DNA from: Fimbriimonadaceae bacterium
Lineage (GTDB): Bacteria > Armatimonadota > UBA10988
Assembly (NCBI GenBank): GCA_020850355.1
Contig: JADZEX010000072.1
Location: 1 to 64,000 of the forward strand
Reading direction: 5' to 3'
DNA: 64,000 nt
Positions 56,077 through 64,000 of the stretch are shown here, in pieces. Numbering within the stretch: position 1 is the first letter of the stretch; each line of letters begins with the position of its first letter. The position numbers were made by a program, and so were the translations under genes. Under the pieces are notes generated by a model, which was given only the letters and a program-made list of their open reading frames with translations, was not told where the DNA came from and did no database searches.

Positions 56077-56509
56077 CCACCGCTCCCTCCCTGTCGGGAA
56101 GCTCCTTGCTCAACACGATCTCCTTACCCGCGCCCACCGGCCGGAGCTCGACCCGGTCCATCACCCGCCGCATCAAGTAGAGCCCCAGCCCGCCCACCTT
56201 GCGCTGTTCCACGGGCGCCTCCAAGTTTGGCTCGGCGACGCTCTCCCAGTCGAACGGTGGCGCCTCGTCGCGCACGCGCACCCGGAGGCAGGTCCCTTCC
56301 TCCTCGCAAATCACGCGAAACGTCTCGAACTGCGCTGTCTCCACCGCGTGGAGCACGACGTTGGCCGCCGCTTCGTCGACGGCCAGCCGAATCCGCGCCA
56401 CCTCGCTCGGCGGAAAGCCGACCCGCCGGGCCACAAACCCGACGAAGTCGCCGATCAGCTCGAGGTAGGCCGCCTCGGTCGGCACCACCAGCTCGGAAAC
56501 CTTGACCAC
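56066..56509 (-). CDS. Anti-sigma serine kinase (RsbW/SpoIIAB-like ATPase)
   Basis: A 147-residue GHKL ATPase. The N-box reads DEAAANVVLHA (E46, N50), the G1 box RDEAPPFD, and the G2 box GGLGLYLMRRVMD. It would phosphorylate the adjacent STAS protein and sequester a target. The GTG at 56509 is the most likely start; GTG at 56521 or TTG at 56518 would overlap the end of the UlaG-type gene. The target is normally a sigma factor, but none is nearby, so a sigma factor elsewhere or a protein of this operon could be the target. Confidence 0.88.
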   Translation of the reverse strand: MVKVSELVVPTEAAYLELIGDFVGFVARRVGFPPSEVARIRLAVDEAAANVVLHAVETAQFETFRVICEEEGTCLRVRVRDEAPPFDWESVAEPNLEAPVEQRKVGGLGLYLMRRVMDRVELRPVGAGKEIVLSKELPDREGAVDGD

Positions 56510-56514
56510 CGTCC

Positions 56515-57201
56515 TCAACACTCCAAGCTGTCGCCCGGCGCCAGGAGGCGCACCTCCGCGGCGTCGCCGACCGCGGCCGCGAAGGCCGCCGGGTCTTGCC
56601 GGATCGCCGGAAACGTGTCGTAGTGACACGGCACGGCGATCCGCGGCCGGATCAGCCGCACCGCCTCCGCCGCGTCGTCCGGGCCCATCGTGAAATGGTC
56701 CCCAATCGGCAGCAGCGCGACGTCGATGCGATGGCGCCGTCCGACTAGCTCCAGGTCCGCGGTCAGCCCGGTGTCACCGAGGTGGTAGACGGTCCGACCC
56801 GCGGCGGTGTAGAGAATGCCCGCCGCGCCGCCGCAGTAGGTGATCGTCTGGTTGGCCTCGTCGACATACCCGGTGCCGTGGGTCGCATGGGTGAACTTGA
56901 CGCGCCCGAAGGGATAGTCGCAAGCCCCCCCGATGTGCTGCGCCCGCGCGTCGACGCCGCGCCAGCCCAACAGCGTGGCGAGTTCGTAGACCGCCACCAC
57001 CGGCGCCTGCGTGCGGCGGGCGATGCTGACCGCGTCGCCGACATGATCGCCGTGACCGTGCGTCAGCAAGACCGCCTCGACCTCGACCTGGTCGGGCCCG
57101 ACGCTGGCCTGGTCGTTGCCGCTCAGGAAGGGATCGAAGATCACCCGGCCGGCGGCCGACTCGACGATGAAGCAGGCGTGGCCGAGGAACGTCACTCGCA
57201 T
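56515..57201 (-). CDS. UPF0173/UlaG-like metal-dependent hydrolase
   Basis: A 228-residue metallo-beta-lactamase-fold protein with the metal motif H48-G-H-G-D-H53, LGHACFIVES at the N-terminus, HLGDTG near residue 140 and a late PCHYDTFP. UPF0173 proteins are predicted hydrolases without an assigned substrate. Its start overlaps the DHH gene by 10 bp, and its stop is 5 bp before the kinase start. Confidence 0.9.
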   Translation of the reverse strand: MRVTFLGHACFIVESAAGRVIFDPFLSGNDQASVGPDQVEVEAVLLTHGHGDHVGDAVSIARRTQAPVVAVYELATLLGWRGVDARAQHIGGACDYPFGRVKFTHATHGTGYVDEANQTITYCGGAAGILYTAAGRTVYHLGDTGLTADLELVGRRHRIDVALLPIGDHFTMGPDDAAEAVRLIRPRIAVPCHYDTFPAIRQDPAAFAAAVGDAAEVRLLAPGDSLEC

Positions 57202-58118
57202 CGTGGGGCTCCTTGCCCGACGCTGGCCGCGACGCCCTGGATGCGGCTCACTAACTCGCCGGTCAAGGCGTGCAGAACATCCAGCCCGAGCGGCGCGCCG
57301 CTGGCCTTGGGGTGGCCGCCGCCGTCCAACGCCTCGGCGATGGCGTTGGAGTTGATGGCGTCGGACTTGGTCCGGAAACTGTACTTGGCCTGCCCCCGCT
57401 CCAACTGCCGCAGGTCCAGCAGCACCATCAGCGTGTGCGGATCGCCCAGCTCCTCAGCCACTTCGTTGACCGAACCCCAGCAGCAGACCGCCAGGATCCG
57501 CTGGTCGTCGCCCAGCGGGCCTGACACCGCCGTGGCCCGCGCCAGGGTGATGCTGCGCCGCCGTGCGGCCTGGGTCTGTTCGGCCGCCTCGCGCATCCGT
57601 GGCGACCAGTCGTAGACCCGCAGCGGGTCGGCGGTCAGCTCGTCGTACAGCTCCTGCACGCTGAGACTGCCCAAGATGTCGTTGAACTCCTGCGCTGCCG
57701 GCAGGTGGCGGATCCAGAGGTCCTGGTCGTGCGCGTAGTCGGCCAGCGTCTGGACCGGCACGGGAATCTCGAGCCCCTGCTCCAGCAGGTACTGCTTCAC
57801 CACGTCGGCTGCGCAGCGCTCGCCGGAGAGGTCGATCCGGCACTCGACCATCCAGTCCTGGCGCAGCGAGCTGGCGTGGTGGTCGAACCAGTAGCACTCG
57901 ATCCCGGCGGCGCGGATCTCCTCGAACAGCGGCTCGTCACGCATCGAGAGATCGGTGAACCACATCACGTCGTAGCGCTGCAACCGGGCGCGCACGGTGC
58001 CGGGCAGGCCGCTGTACTCGCAGAAGTAGACGTCGGCGTCGGGCAAGGCCACGCGGGCCAGCAGCGCACTGACCAGACCGTCCAGGTCGTTGTGCGTGAA
58101 TATGGCTCGGTGGCCCAT
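57192..58118 (-). CDS. DHH-family phosphoesterase
   Basis: A 308-residue protein with metal ligands D11 and D13 in HNDLDGLVSAL and the D79-H-H81 signature (WFDHHASS), and the DHHA1 domain motif GGGHPKASGAPLG near residue 275. Relatives are oligoribonucleases, pAp phosphatases and c-di-AMP phosphodiesterases. There is no membrane or PAS domain as in GdpP. It is the first gene of the nine-gene unit; the promoter is about 120 nt upstream. Confidence 0.9.
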   Translation of the reverse strand: MGHRAIFTHNDLDGLVSALLARVALPDADVYFCEYSGLPGTVRARLQRYDVMWFTDLSMRDEPLFEEIRAAGIECYWFDHHASSLRQDWMVECRIDLSGERCAADVVKQYLLEQGLEIPVPVQTLADYAHDQDLWIRHLPAAQEFNDILGSLSVQELYDELTADPLRVYDWSPRMREAAEQTQAARRRSITLARATAVSGPLGDDQRILAVCCWGSVNEVAEELGDPHTLMVLLDLRQLERGQAKYSFRTKSDAINSNAIAEALDGGGHPKASGAPLGLDVLHALTGELVSRIQGVAASVGQGAPRCE

Positions 58119-58236
58119 CTTGCCTCCCTTCTACCGTCTCTCGGACAGCCCCGCCGCCGACCTGCGCACACCTCGGCACAGACCGTCTCGGGCCAGGCTG
58201 GCAGACCGCCGGGAGCCGGTTGCTGGGTAGCGCCTC

Positions 58237-58265
58237 ACTATAGGCTGCTGCCCGGCGGGTGTCAA
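58237..58265 (-). promoter_or_regulatory. Promoter of the DHH-to-ketosynthase operon
   Basis: TTGACA (58265-58260), a 17-bp spacer and TATAGT (58242-58237): the best sigma-70-type site in the window. The leader to the DHH start is about 110 nt and GC-rich. No comparable promoter is evident in the short or overlapping gaps between the nine genes that follow. Confidence 0.8.
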
Positions 58266-58285
58266 CCGTGTTACCGCGCTGTAAT

Positions 58286-58302
58286 CCCGCTGCCAAAGCG
58301 GG
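58286..58302 (-). terminator. Small hairpin after cysteine desulfurase
   Basis: CCCGCT-GCCAA-AGCGGG, a 6-bp stem 26 bp past the desulfurase stop, without a T-run. A weak terminator at best. Confidence 0.35.
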
Positions 58303-58327
58303 CTGTCGACCCTCTCTTGAACTCGCT

Positions 58328-59482
58328 TCAGGCCGCTGTGGCCGCCGCTGGCAGCAGCTCCCGCAGGCGCTCGGCGGCCGGGGGCAAGGCCTCCAGCAGG
58401 GCGTCGATCTCGGCCTCCGTGGTGGTGTGCGCCAAGCTGATCCGCAACGAGCTGAAGGCTCGCTCGCGGCCCACCGTGGCCAGCAGCACGTGCGACGGAT
58501 CGGTGGCGCCGCTGGCACAGGCCGAACCCGTCGAGACGCAGATCCCCGCACCGTCCAGCAAGATCAGCAGGTTTTCGCCGCTGACGCCGGCGATGCTCAG
58601 GTTCACGTTGTTGCCCAACCGCGGCGCCGGCGCACCGTTCAGCGTCCAGTCCGTGAGCTGCGCCTGCAGGCCGCGCAGCAGACGTTCGCGCAGCAGCTCC
58701 AGGCGGCTGCTCCGCGCGGCGCGTTCGGCCACCGCCAGGTCCAGGGCCGTCGCCAGCCCGACGATCCCGGCGACGTTTTCGGTGCCGGCCCGGCGGTTGC
58801 GTTCCTGCGTGCCGCCCAGAATCAGCGGCCGCGGTCGGGTGCCGGTGCGGACGTAGGCGAAGCCGCAGCCGAGCGGGCCGTGCAGCTTGTGGGCGGTGCC
58901 CGCCAGCAGGCTGACTCCGAGTTCCTGCACATCGACCGCCAGCAGCCCCAGCGATTGCACCGCGTCGCACTGCAGGGGCACCCCGGCGGCGCGACAGATC
59001 GCGCCCAGCGCCGCGACCGGCTGCACCGTACCGATTTCGTTGTTGGCGTGCATCACCGCCACCAGCGCGGTCTCGGGCCGCAGCCGAGCGGCCACTTCGG
59101 CCGGATCGACGAAGCCGTCGGGCGAGGCTGCCAGGTACTCCAGCTCGAAGCCCTCGCGCGCCAACTGCTCCATCGCGTGCAGCACGGCGTGGTGTTCGAG
59201 CGGCGAGCAGAGCAGGTGGCGCCCCTTGGCGGCGCGGGCGCGCGCCGTGCCCAGAATGGTGTAGCTGTCGCTCTCACTGCCGCCCGAGGTGAACACGATC
59301 TCGGTCGGCCGCGCACCGATCTGGGCGGCGATCCGCTCCCGGGAGTCCTCGACCACTTTGCGCGCAGCGCGGCCAGCCTGGTGCAGGCTGCTGGCGTTGC
59401 CGCCGCCCTGCAGGTAGGGCAGCATCGCGTCCAGGACGCGCGGATCGAGCGGCGTGGTGGCAGCGTGGTCGAGGTAGATCAT
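58328..59482 (-). CDS. Cysteine desulfurase (NifS/IscS family)
   Basis: A 384-residue PLP enzyme that takes sulfur from cysteine for iron-sulfur clusters or thiolated tRNA. MIYLDHAATTPLDPRVLDAM opens the protein, K199 in GTAHKLHG binds PLP, H98 stacks over it, and C322 in STGSACASGA carries the persulfide. The short active-site loop is typical of the NifS/IscS group. No scaffold gene (iscU/nifU) or mnmA is adjacent. It begins 10 bp after the cyclase stop, so the two may be cotranscribed. Confidence 0.94.
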   Translation of the reverse strand: MIYLDHAATTPLDPRVLDAMLPYLQGGGNASSLHQAGRAARKVVEDSRERIAAQIGARPTEIVFTSGGSESDSYTILGTARARAAKGRHLLCSPLEHHAVLHAMEQLAREGFELEYLAASPDGFVDPAEVAARLRPETALVAVMHANNEIGTVQPVAALGAICRAAGVPLQCDAVQSLGLLAVDVQELGVSLLAGTAHKLHGPLGCGFAYVRTGTRPRPLILGGTQERNRRAGTENVAGIVGLATALDLAVAERAARSSRLELLRERLLRGLQAQLTDWTLNGAPAPRLGNNVNLSIAGVSGENLLILLDGAGICVSTGSACASGATDPSHVLLATVGRERAFSSLRISLAHTTTEAEIDALLEALPPAAERLRELLPAAATAA

Positions 59483-59492
59483 CGCGCCACCC

Positions 59493-61679
59493 TCAGCCCG
59501 CCGCCGCGATGGCTTCGTCGGCCCGCACCAGCCAGGCGCCGACCAGCTCGGTGTCGATGCCCTTCAGGCTGGAACTGCGCAGGTCGATGGCGGACAATGG
59601 CACCGTCGAGAGCAGATTCTGGCGGGTCGTCTCGCTGATCACCATCCGCGTGCCGTACTGGTAGTCCAGCGAGCCAGCCAGACTCTGCAGGCGCTGCGCC
59701 AGGTTGACGTGGTACCCCAGCACGGTGTAGTCGCGCCGCAGCAGCGGGCCGAAACAGCCGGCCACCACCTCGCCGGTGTTGACGCCGATGGTCGCCTCCA
59801 AGACGCTGGCTCCAGTGCGCTGGCGGATCTGCTTGGTGGCCTCCATGTACTCGATGATCTCCAGCCCCGCCCGGGTCGCCGAGTCCGCGCCGTCGACCGA
59901 GTCCTGCAGGCCGAAGACCGCCATCACGCAGTCGCCGATGAACTTGTCGACCGACCCGCTCCAGCGCATGATGATGCGCACCACGGGCCCGAGGAAGGCC
60001 GACACCACCTCGCTCAGATCGAGCGGCGTCAGCGTCCCCGAGAGGGCCGTCGCGCCGCGCATGTCGACAAACATCACGGTGGCGGTTTCGAGCCGCCCCT
60101 CGGCCTCGCCCTGCCGCAACTCGTCAACCGCGCGGCCGGGCAGGTAGGGCTTCAGCATCAGCCGCTGCGCCTCGGTCACATCGACCTGCCAGAGCGCGTC
60201 GACGGCCTGCTGCCAGAGGTCGCGCGAGCCCAAGATGCCGGCGGTGTCGACGGCCAGCGTGAGGTGCTGCTTGGTCTCGTCGATCTGCTCCAACTCGCGA
60301 TAGACCAGCCCAATCTCGAAGTGCGTCGAGGCCAGCTCGCGCGAGGGGTGCGCCTGGTCGAGCAGGGCGACCGACGCCTCCAGCGCCTGCACCGCCTCGG
60401 GCAGCTCGCCGCGCGCCCGCGCCAACTGGCCCCAGGCGCGCAGCAGCGCGGCTCGGTCGTGGTCGCGGCCGCCGTCGCCGGCGGCCTGCCGGGCGGCCTG
60501 GATCATCTCGGCGGCCTCGTCGACGCGCCCCGCGTCGACCAGGATGCGGCCCAGCAGCACGCGGACCTGGTTCGCCTCGCCCTCGCGCCCCATGTTCAGG
60601 AAGTGCGCCATGCTGGCGCGGGCGTGCTCCTCGGCGCGGGCCAGGTCACCCATCAGGCGGTAGCAGTCGGCGATCTTGCGGTTGCAGTGGCCCAGCGCCT
60701 GCTCGTCCTGCAGGGTCGCCGAGATCGCCAGGTCCTCGCGGAAGAGCTGCACTGCCGACTGGTAGTCGCCCTCGCGCAGCTCCAACTCGGCGAACGACGA
60801 CTTGCTCTTGCCAAGCTCCGGCTTGAGGTCCAGCCGCTGCGCCGTGGCGGCGCACTGCTCCAAGCAGATCCGCGCCGTGCGCAGGTCACCCATGTCGGTG
60901 TAGCTCTGGCTGAGCGACCAGTAGACATCGTAGCGACCCGGCTCGAAACGCACCCGGTCGTACAGGTCAAGCGCGATGTTGAGGTGTCGGATGGCCGCCG
61001 AATAGCCCTGCTGAACCTCGTGCAAGATCGCCAGTTGGCGGTGGTAAGCCGCGCGCGTGACGGCGTGCGGCACGGTTTCGGCGAGGTCGCGGACCGCCTG
61101 CAGGCAGCTCAGCGCTTCGGCCGGCTGGTGCCTGCGGAAGTGCAGCAGCGAGAGCACGGTGCGGGCCGCCACCAGCACCAGCGCCTGTTCGGCCGGTTGC
61201 TCGGCGAGGGTCGCCGTGGCGGCCGCCAGGACCTCGTGCAGCAGCGGCTCGGCCTCGTCGCTGCGGCCGCGGTCGCTGAGGACGCGGGCCAGGGGCACCC
61301 GGCTGAACAGCAGGCCGACCTGGTCATCCAGCGACGCGGCCATCGCCACGGCCACCTCGGCGAACTGCAGGGCCTCGTCGTAATGCCGGCTGCGGCGGGC
61401 GATTTCGCTCAGCAGACGGTAGGCCCGGCAGGCCCGCGGCTGGCCGTCGGGGGTGTGCTGCAGGTCGCAGACCTTCCGGAACTCGGCCGCCGCCGCCGCC
61501 CAACGGCCGAGGTGGCGCAGCGAGTCGGCCCGCAGGAAGTACAACTCACCGCGGTCGCCGGCCGCCACGGTGGCCGCGTCAGCCAGGCTGAAGGCGGCCG
61601 CGCTGAGGTCGACCACCGCCTCGTGGCGCGCCTCGTCGGCGGCGACCTGGGCCATCTGTAGCGCGTCGGCGAAAGTCAC
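59493..61679 (-). CDS. TPR-repeat protein with class III nucleotide cyclase domain
   Basis: A 728-residue cytosolic protein. Residues about 1-510 are a long array of tetratricopeptide-like helices with no membrane segment. The catalytic domain (about 530-715) keeps the metal aspartates D539 (VMFVDMRGA) and D583 (IGDCVMAVFG), the purine-selecting lysine region VDKFIGD and the transition-state N-R pair in YHVNLAQRLQS. It should make cAMP or cGMP in response to a TPR-bound partner. The stop is 10 bp before the desulfurase start. A phosphodiesterase-like MBL gene is in the next operon. Confidence 0.88.
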   Translation of the reverse strand: MTFADALQMAQVAADEARHEAVVDLSAAAFSLADAATVAAGDRGELYFLRADSLRHLGRWAAAAAEFRKVCDLQHTPDGQPRACRAYRLLSEIARRSRHYDEALQFAEVAVAMAASLDDQVGLLFSRVPLARVLSDRGRSDEAEPLLHEVLAAATATLAEQPAEQALVLVAARTVLSLLHFRRHQPAEALSCLQAVRDLAETVPHAVTRAAYHRQLAILHEVQQGYSAAIRHLNIALDLYDRVRFEPGRYDVYWSLSQSYTDMGDLRTARICLEQCAATAQRLDLKPELGKSKSSFAELELREGDYQSAVQLFREDLAISATLQDEQALGHCNRKIADCYRLMGDLARAEEHARASMAHFLNMGREGEANQVRVLLGRILVDAGRVDEAAEMIQAARQAAGDGGRDHDRAALLRAWGQLARARGELPEAVQALEASVALLDQAHPSRELASTHFEIGLVYRELEQIDETKQHLTLAVDTAGILGSRDLWQQAVDALWQVDVTEAQRLMLKPYLPGRAVDELRQGEAEGRLETATVMFVDMRGATALSGTLTPLDLSEVVSAFLGPVVRIIMRWSGSVDKFIGDCVMAVFGLQDSVDGADSATRAGLEIIEYMEATKQIRQRTGASVLEATIGVNTGEVVAGCFGPLLRRDYTVLGYHVNLAQRLQSLAGSLDYQYGTRMVISETTRQNLLSTVPLSAIDLRSSSLKGIDTELVGAWLVRADEAIAAAG

Positions 61680-61693
61680 CGGGCTCTCCTGCG

Positions 61694-64000
61694 TTAGTAC
61701 GGCAGATCCCGCAGGTCGATCTTGAACTGCGCGATCCAGTCCGGCTGCGAGCGCTGGCCGATGTAGATCGTCGGACCGGCCCGGAACTCGTACGCGGCGT
61801 GGCGCGAGAGGTAGCCGCGGTTGCGCAGCTCCAGGCTGAAGCGGTCGCGCAGGTCGGCCCCGGTGGCGGTGCCGTTGATCAGCTCGCGAAGCTGATAGGC
61901 CGCGCTCACCTCGACCGGTCCGACATGCAGATAGGGCCAGGTGTAGCGGCTGCGCAGCTGGTCGCAGAGCCGCCAGTCATAGCGCACCTCGCCGCTCAGC
62001 AGCCAGCGCTGGCTCTCGGCCTTGGTGAAGTCCTCGCCGTCGAACCAGTTGAGGTTGATCCCGGTCGAGAGCTTCGCCCGCGGCGAGGGGGCGTAGAACC
62101 GGCCGACCCAGGTGAGGTCGGTGTTGAAGTAGTCGAGCTGGCTGCCGAAGCCGTGGTCGGCCCGCGTGATCTTGACCCGCGCGGTCTGCTCACCGATCCC
62201 CGGCAAGACCTCGGAGCGGTCATAGCCGATGCTCAACGCACCGATCTTGGCGCCCTGTGGGGCCGGGCGGAGGACCCCGCCGATGGTCGCGAAGGGTTGC
62301 CGCTCGGCCATTTCGTAACCGAACTGCAGCTTATCCTGGCTGTAGGCGTTGTGGCCGACCACAATCGGCAACTCCGCCAGCAGCTCGAAGCCGAGGGCCG
62401 TCTCGGCGACCAGGGCGTTGCGTTCGCCACGCAGCGGCGGCACCCGGCGGAAGAAGTTGGCGCCGACCTGGAACTGCGTCTGGTGGTTGGTGTAGCCCGC
62501 CTCGAAGCCGATCTGGTCGCTGCGGCCGGTGCCGTAGTCGAGTTGCGCGGTGAGCTGGTGCTGCAGCAGCGGATCGGCGAAACGGGTCCGCACGCCGAAG
62601 ACGTCGCCCAGGCCGTCCTGGTCCTTGTAGGGGCGGGTGATGTAGGGCACCATCCGCTGGATCCCGCGGTAGGGCCGGCTGGCGGTCGGCGCCGAGCGCG
62701 GCGCCGTGGCGGCCGTCCCGGTCGCCGGGCCGTAGACCGGCCGGCTGTCGGCCAAGGCCGAGGGGCGCACGCTGGTCGCGGCCGCCACCGTCCCGACCGC
62801 GGCCACCTGGATGGTCGCCGGTTGCAGGTCGGCCGCCGCGGGCGCCACGCTGCTGGGGGCCGCGGCCATCTGGAGGTCAGCCAGCGGCAACTGCCGCAGC
62901 GTGGCGTGGCGCACCTGGAACAGACTGAACAGCAGGCTGCGGCTGTCGGCCGACCAGGTCGGGTAGTAGCAGCCCCCCGAGGTGCAGTTGGTGACCCGGG
63001 TCGGCGGCCCGCCGGCGGCGCTGACCAGGTAGAGGTCGGTGGCGGCGACCGACAGCCCGGAGGCTTCGGCCGAGACCGCCGCGTCGGTGCGCCGGCCGTC
63101 GGGCTGGCGGTAGGAGACGAAGGCAATCCACTTGCCGTCGGGGCTCCAGGCGGGGTACTGGTCCGGCGCGGCGTCCTGCGTCAACCGCAACAGGCCCTGG
63201 CCGTCGGCCCCAATCACCGCCAGGTCGGCCCCCTGCGGGCCGGCCAGCGAGAAGACGATCCGCTGGCCGTCGGGCGACCAGGCCGGGCTGAAACAGTGCT
63301 CCGCGATGTCGCGGCCGAGGTACTGCACGTCGCTGCCGTCGACCTTCATGGTCGCCAGGATCGGCCGCTCGTGGTGGTACGCCACAAACGCGATGCGGCT
63401 GCCGTCCGGGCTCAGCGCCGGCTCGCCGAGGCGGACGCCGCCCGAGGCGACGTGCTGCGTCTGCTGGCGCTCCAGGTCGTACAGGTAAGCCTGCGTGACG
63501 ACGCTACCCTTGCCATTCTTGTGGCGGCCGGCGTAGAGCACGCGGCGGCTGTCGGCCGACCAGGTGATCCGCCAGGAGTCGTACATGTCGAGGTTGGCGG
63601 CGATCTTGCGGAAGCGACGGCCATCGGCGCTGCGCAAGAACAGCCCCGGAATCGGCTCCTCCCAGTTGGCCACGCCGTACAGGGCAACCCACTGCCCGTC
63701 GGGCGACGGCGCACCGCCCAGGACCGCCTCCAGCGGCGTCTCCACGGCACTGCTCCGCTGCAGCGTCGGGTCGGCCGCCGGCCGCCCGGCGAGCTTGCTC
63801 TCGACGAAGCGGATCCACTCCCAGTAGAAGGCCTCGACGGTCTGCCCGGTGGCCGCCAGGAAGCTGATGTCGAACTCCGGGGTGTGGCCGTACTGCTCCA
63901 GGACCCGGGCGAAGATGTCGTCGCCGTAGCGCTCGGCCAGGTAGGCGCACATCGACTGACCCTGGCGATAGACGACGGCCGTTTCGATCACGTCGAAGCG
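61694..64000 (-). CDS. Peptidase MA-like, TolB-propeller and beta-barrel fusion, partial
   Basis: At least 768 residues; the 5' end is outside the window. The frame is open to the last base (RFDVIETAVVYRQGQ). The first visible part (VYRQGQSMCAYLAERYG, TVEAFYWEWIRF) matches the C-terminal end of peptidase MA-like gluzincins. Then come TolB/PD40 propeller blades, each with SPDGxxIAF or WSxDSRxLLF (about residues 90-360), a low-complexity alanine/serine linker (about 390-450), and a C-terminal beta barrel from about 470 ending FKIDLRDLPY. It is probably an outer-membrane protein. It ends 14 bp before the cyclase start. Confidence 0.82.
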   Translation of the reverse strand, partial: RFDVIETAVVYRQGQSMCAYLAERYGDDIFARVLEQYGHTPEFDISFLAATGQTVEAFYWEWIRFVESKLAGRPAADPTLQRSSAVETPLEAVLGGAPSPDGQWVALYGVANWEEPIPGLFLRSADGRRFRKIAANLDMYDSWRITWSADSRRVLYAGRHKNGKGSVVTQAYLYDLERQQTQHVASGGVRLGEPALSPDGSRIAFVAYHHERPILATMKVDGSDVQYLGRDIAEHCFSPAWSPDGQRIVFSLAGPQGADLAVIGADGQGLLRLTQDAAPDQYPAWSPDGKWIAFVSYRQPDGRRTDAAVSAEASGLSVAATDLYLVSAAGGPPTRVTNCTSGGCYYPTWSADSRSLLFSLFQVRHATLRQLPLADLQMAAAPSSVAPAAADLQPATIQVAAVGTVAAATSVRPSALADSRPVYGPATGTAATAPRSAPTASRPYRGIQRMVPYITRPYKDQDGLGDVFGVRTRFADPLLQHQLTAQLDYGTGRSDQIGFEAGYTNHQTQFQVGANFFRRVPPLRGERNALVAETALGFELLAELPIVVGHNAYSQDKLQFGYEMAERQPFATIGGVLRPAPQGAKIGALSIGYDRSEVLPGIGEQTARVKITRADHGFGSQLDYFNTDLTWVGRFYAPSPRAKLSTGINLNWFDGEDFTKAESQRWLLSGEVRYDWRLCDQLRSRYTWPYLHVGPVEVSAAYQLRELINGTATGADLRDRFSLELRNRGYLSRHAAYEFRAGPTIYIGQRSQPDWIAQFKIDLRDLPY

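Noticed and set aside
61057-61383. Short plus-strand frame within the cyclase gene
   Set aside because: No ribosome-binding site and arginine/serine-rich shadow composition.
59709-61661. 650-codon plus-strand frame opposite the cyclase gene
   Set aside because: Shadow of the TPR/cyclase protein.

Overview
The window is GC-rich, roughly 70 % by eye, and densely coded on both strands. Two class III-type pseudopilins (starts at 8808 and 43508, both minus) carry the [12 protein letters not shown] helix and a C-terminal H-x9-DG motif. That combination, together with many Gfo/Idh/MocA proteins, sulfatases, a heparinase-like lyase and TIM-barrel glycosidases, points to an Armatimonadota-like or Planctomycetota-like saccharolytic bacterium. 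The phylum is an inference. I see no integrase, phage gene, CRISPR array or rRNA operon. Layout: 1-407 holds a gene remnant and a REP-type half-site. 407-4241 has two Gfo/Idh/MocA dehydrogenases, a TolB-like propeller and an RmlC-type epimerase. 4298-5500 is an AT-richer island with one gene carrying a candidate HEPN motif, flanked by 30-bp near-identical direct repeats. 5538-15779 holds a DUF4832-like glycosidase, a PepSY-TM membrane protein plus pseudopilin behind a Fur-like operator, two lipoproteins, two more Gfo/Idh/MocA proteins, a frameshifted pseudogene and a SIMPL protein. 15816-22729 carries purA, a DUF3604 metallohydrolase, a glycosyltransferase, tRNA-Lys, an FAD oxidoreductase and a TauE/SafE transporter. 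22731-38489 is a polysaccharide and surface region: glycosidases, two sulfatases, a TPR/membrane-protein operon, DUF4129 plus GTPase-DUF697, a heparinase-like lyase and an orphan DNA methyltransferase. Housekeeping follows: rplI-dnaB-purD, a second pseudopilin, ilvC and glnB, tRNA-Leu and tRNA-Gly, then tig-clpP-clpX-lon. The right end (51436-64000) is all minus strand. One strong promoter at 58237-58265 precedes nine tightly packed genes: DHH phosphoesterase, UlaG-type hydrolase, RsbW-like kinase, RsbV-like STAS protein, a second metallo-beta-lactamase-fold protein, acpS, fabG, an intact ketosynthase and a ketosynthase paralogue that has lost all three catalytic residues. Upstream lie a cysteine desulfurase, a TPR-coupled class III nucleotide cyclase and a truncated peptidase/propeller/beta-barrel protein. 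The nine-gene set, which joins a partner-switch pair to a ketosynthase/chain-length-factor-like module, is the best candidate for an undescribed system; the HEPN-like island is the second. Recurring sequence-level themes are perfect 25-28 bp inverted repeats built on GGGGTCAGGACC that sit on stop codons, TTGACA-N16-18-TANNNT promoters, and three cases where the -10 hexamer ends 6-7 nt before the ATG, which predicts leaderless mRNAs.
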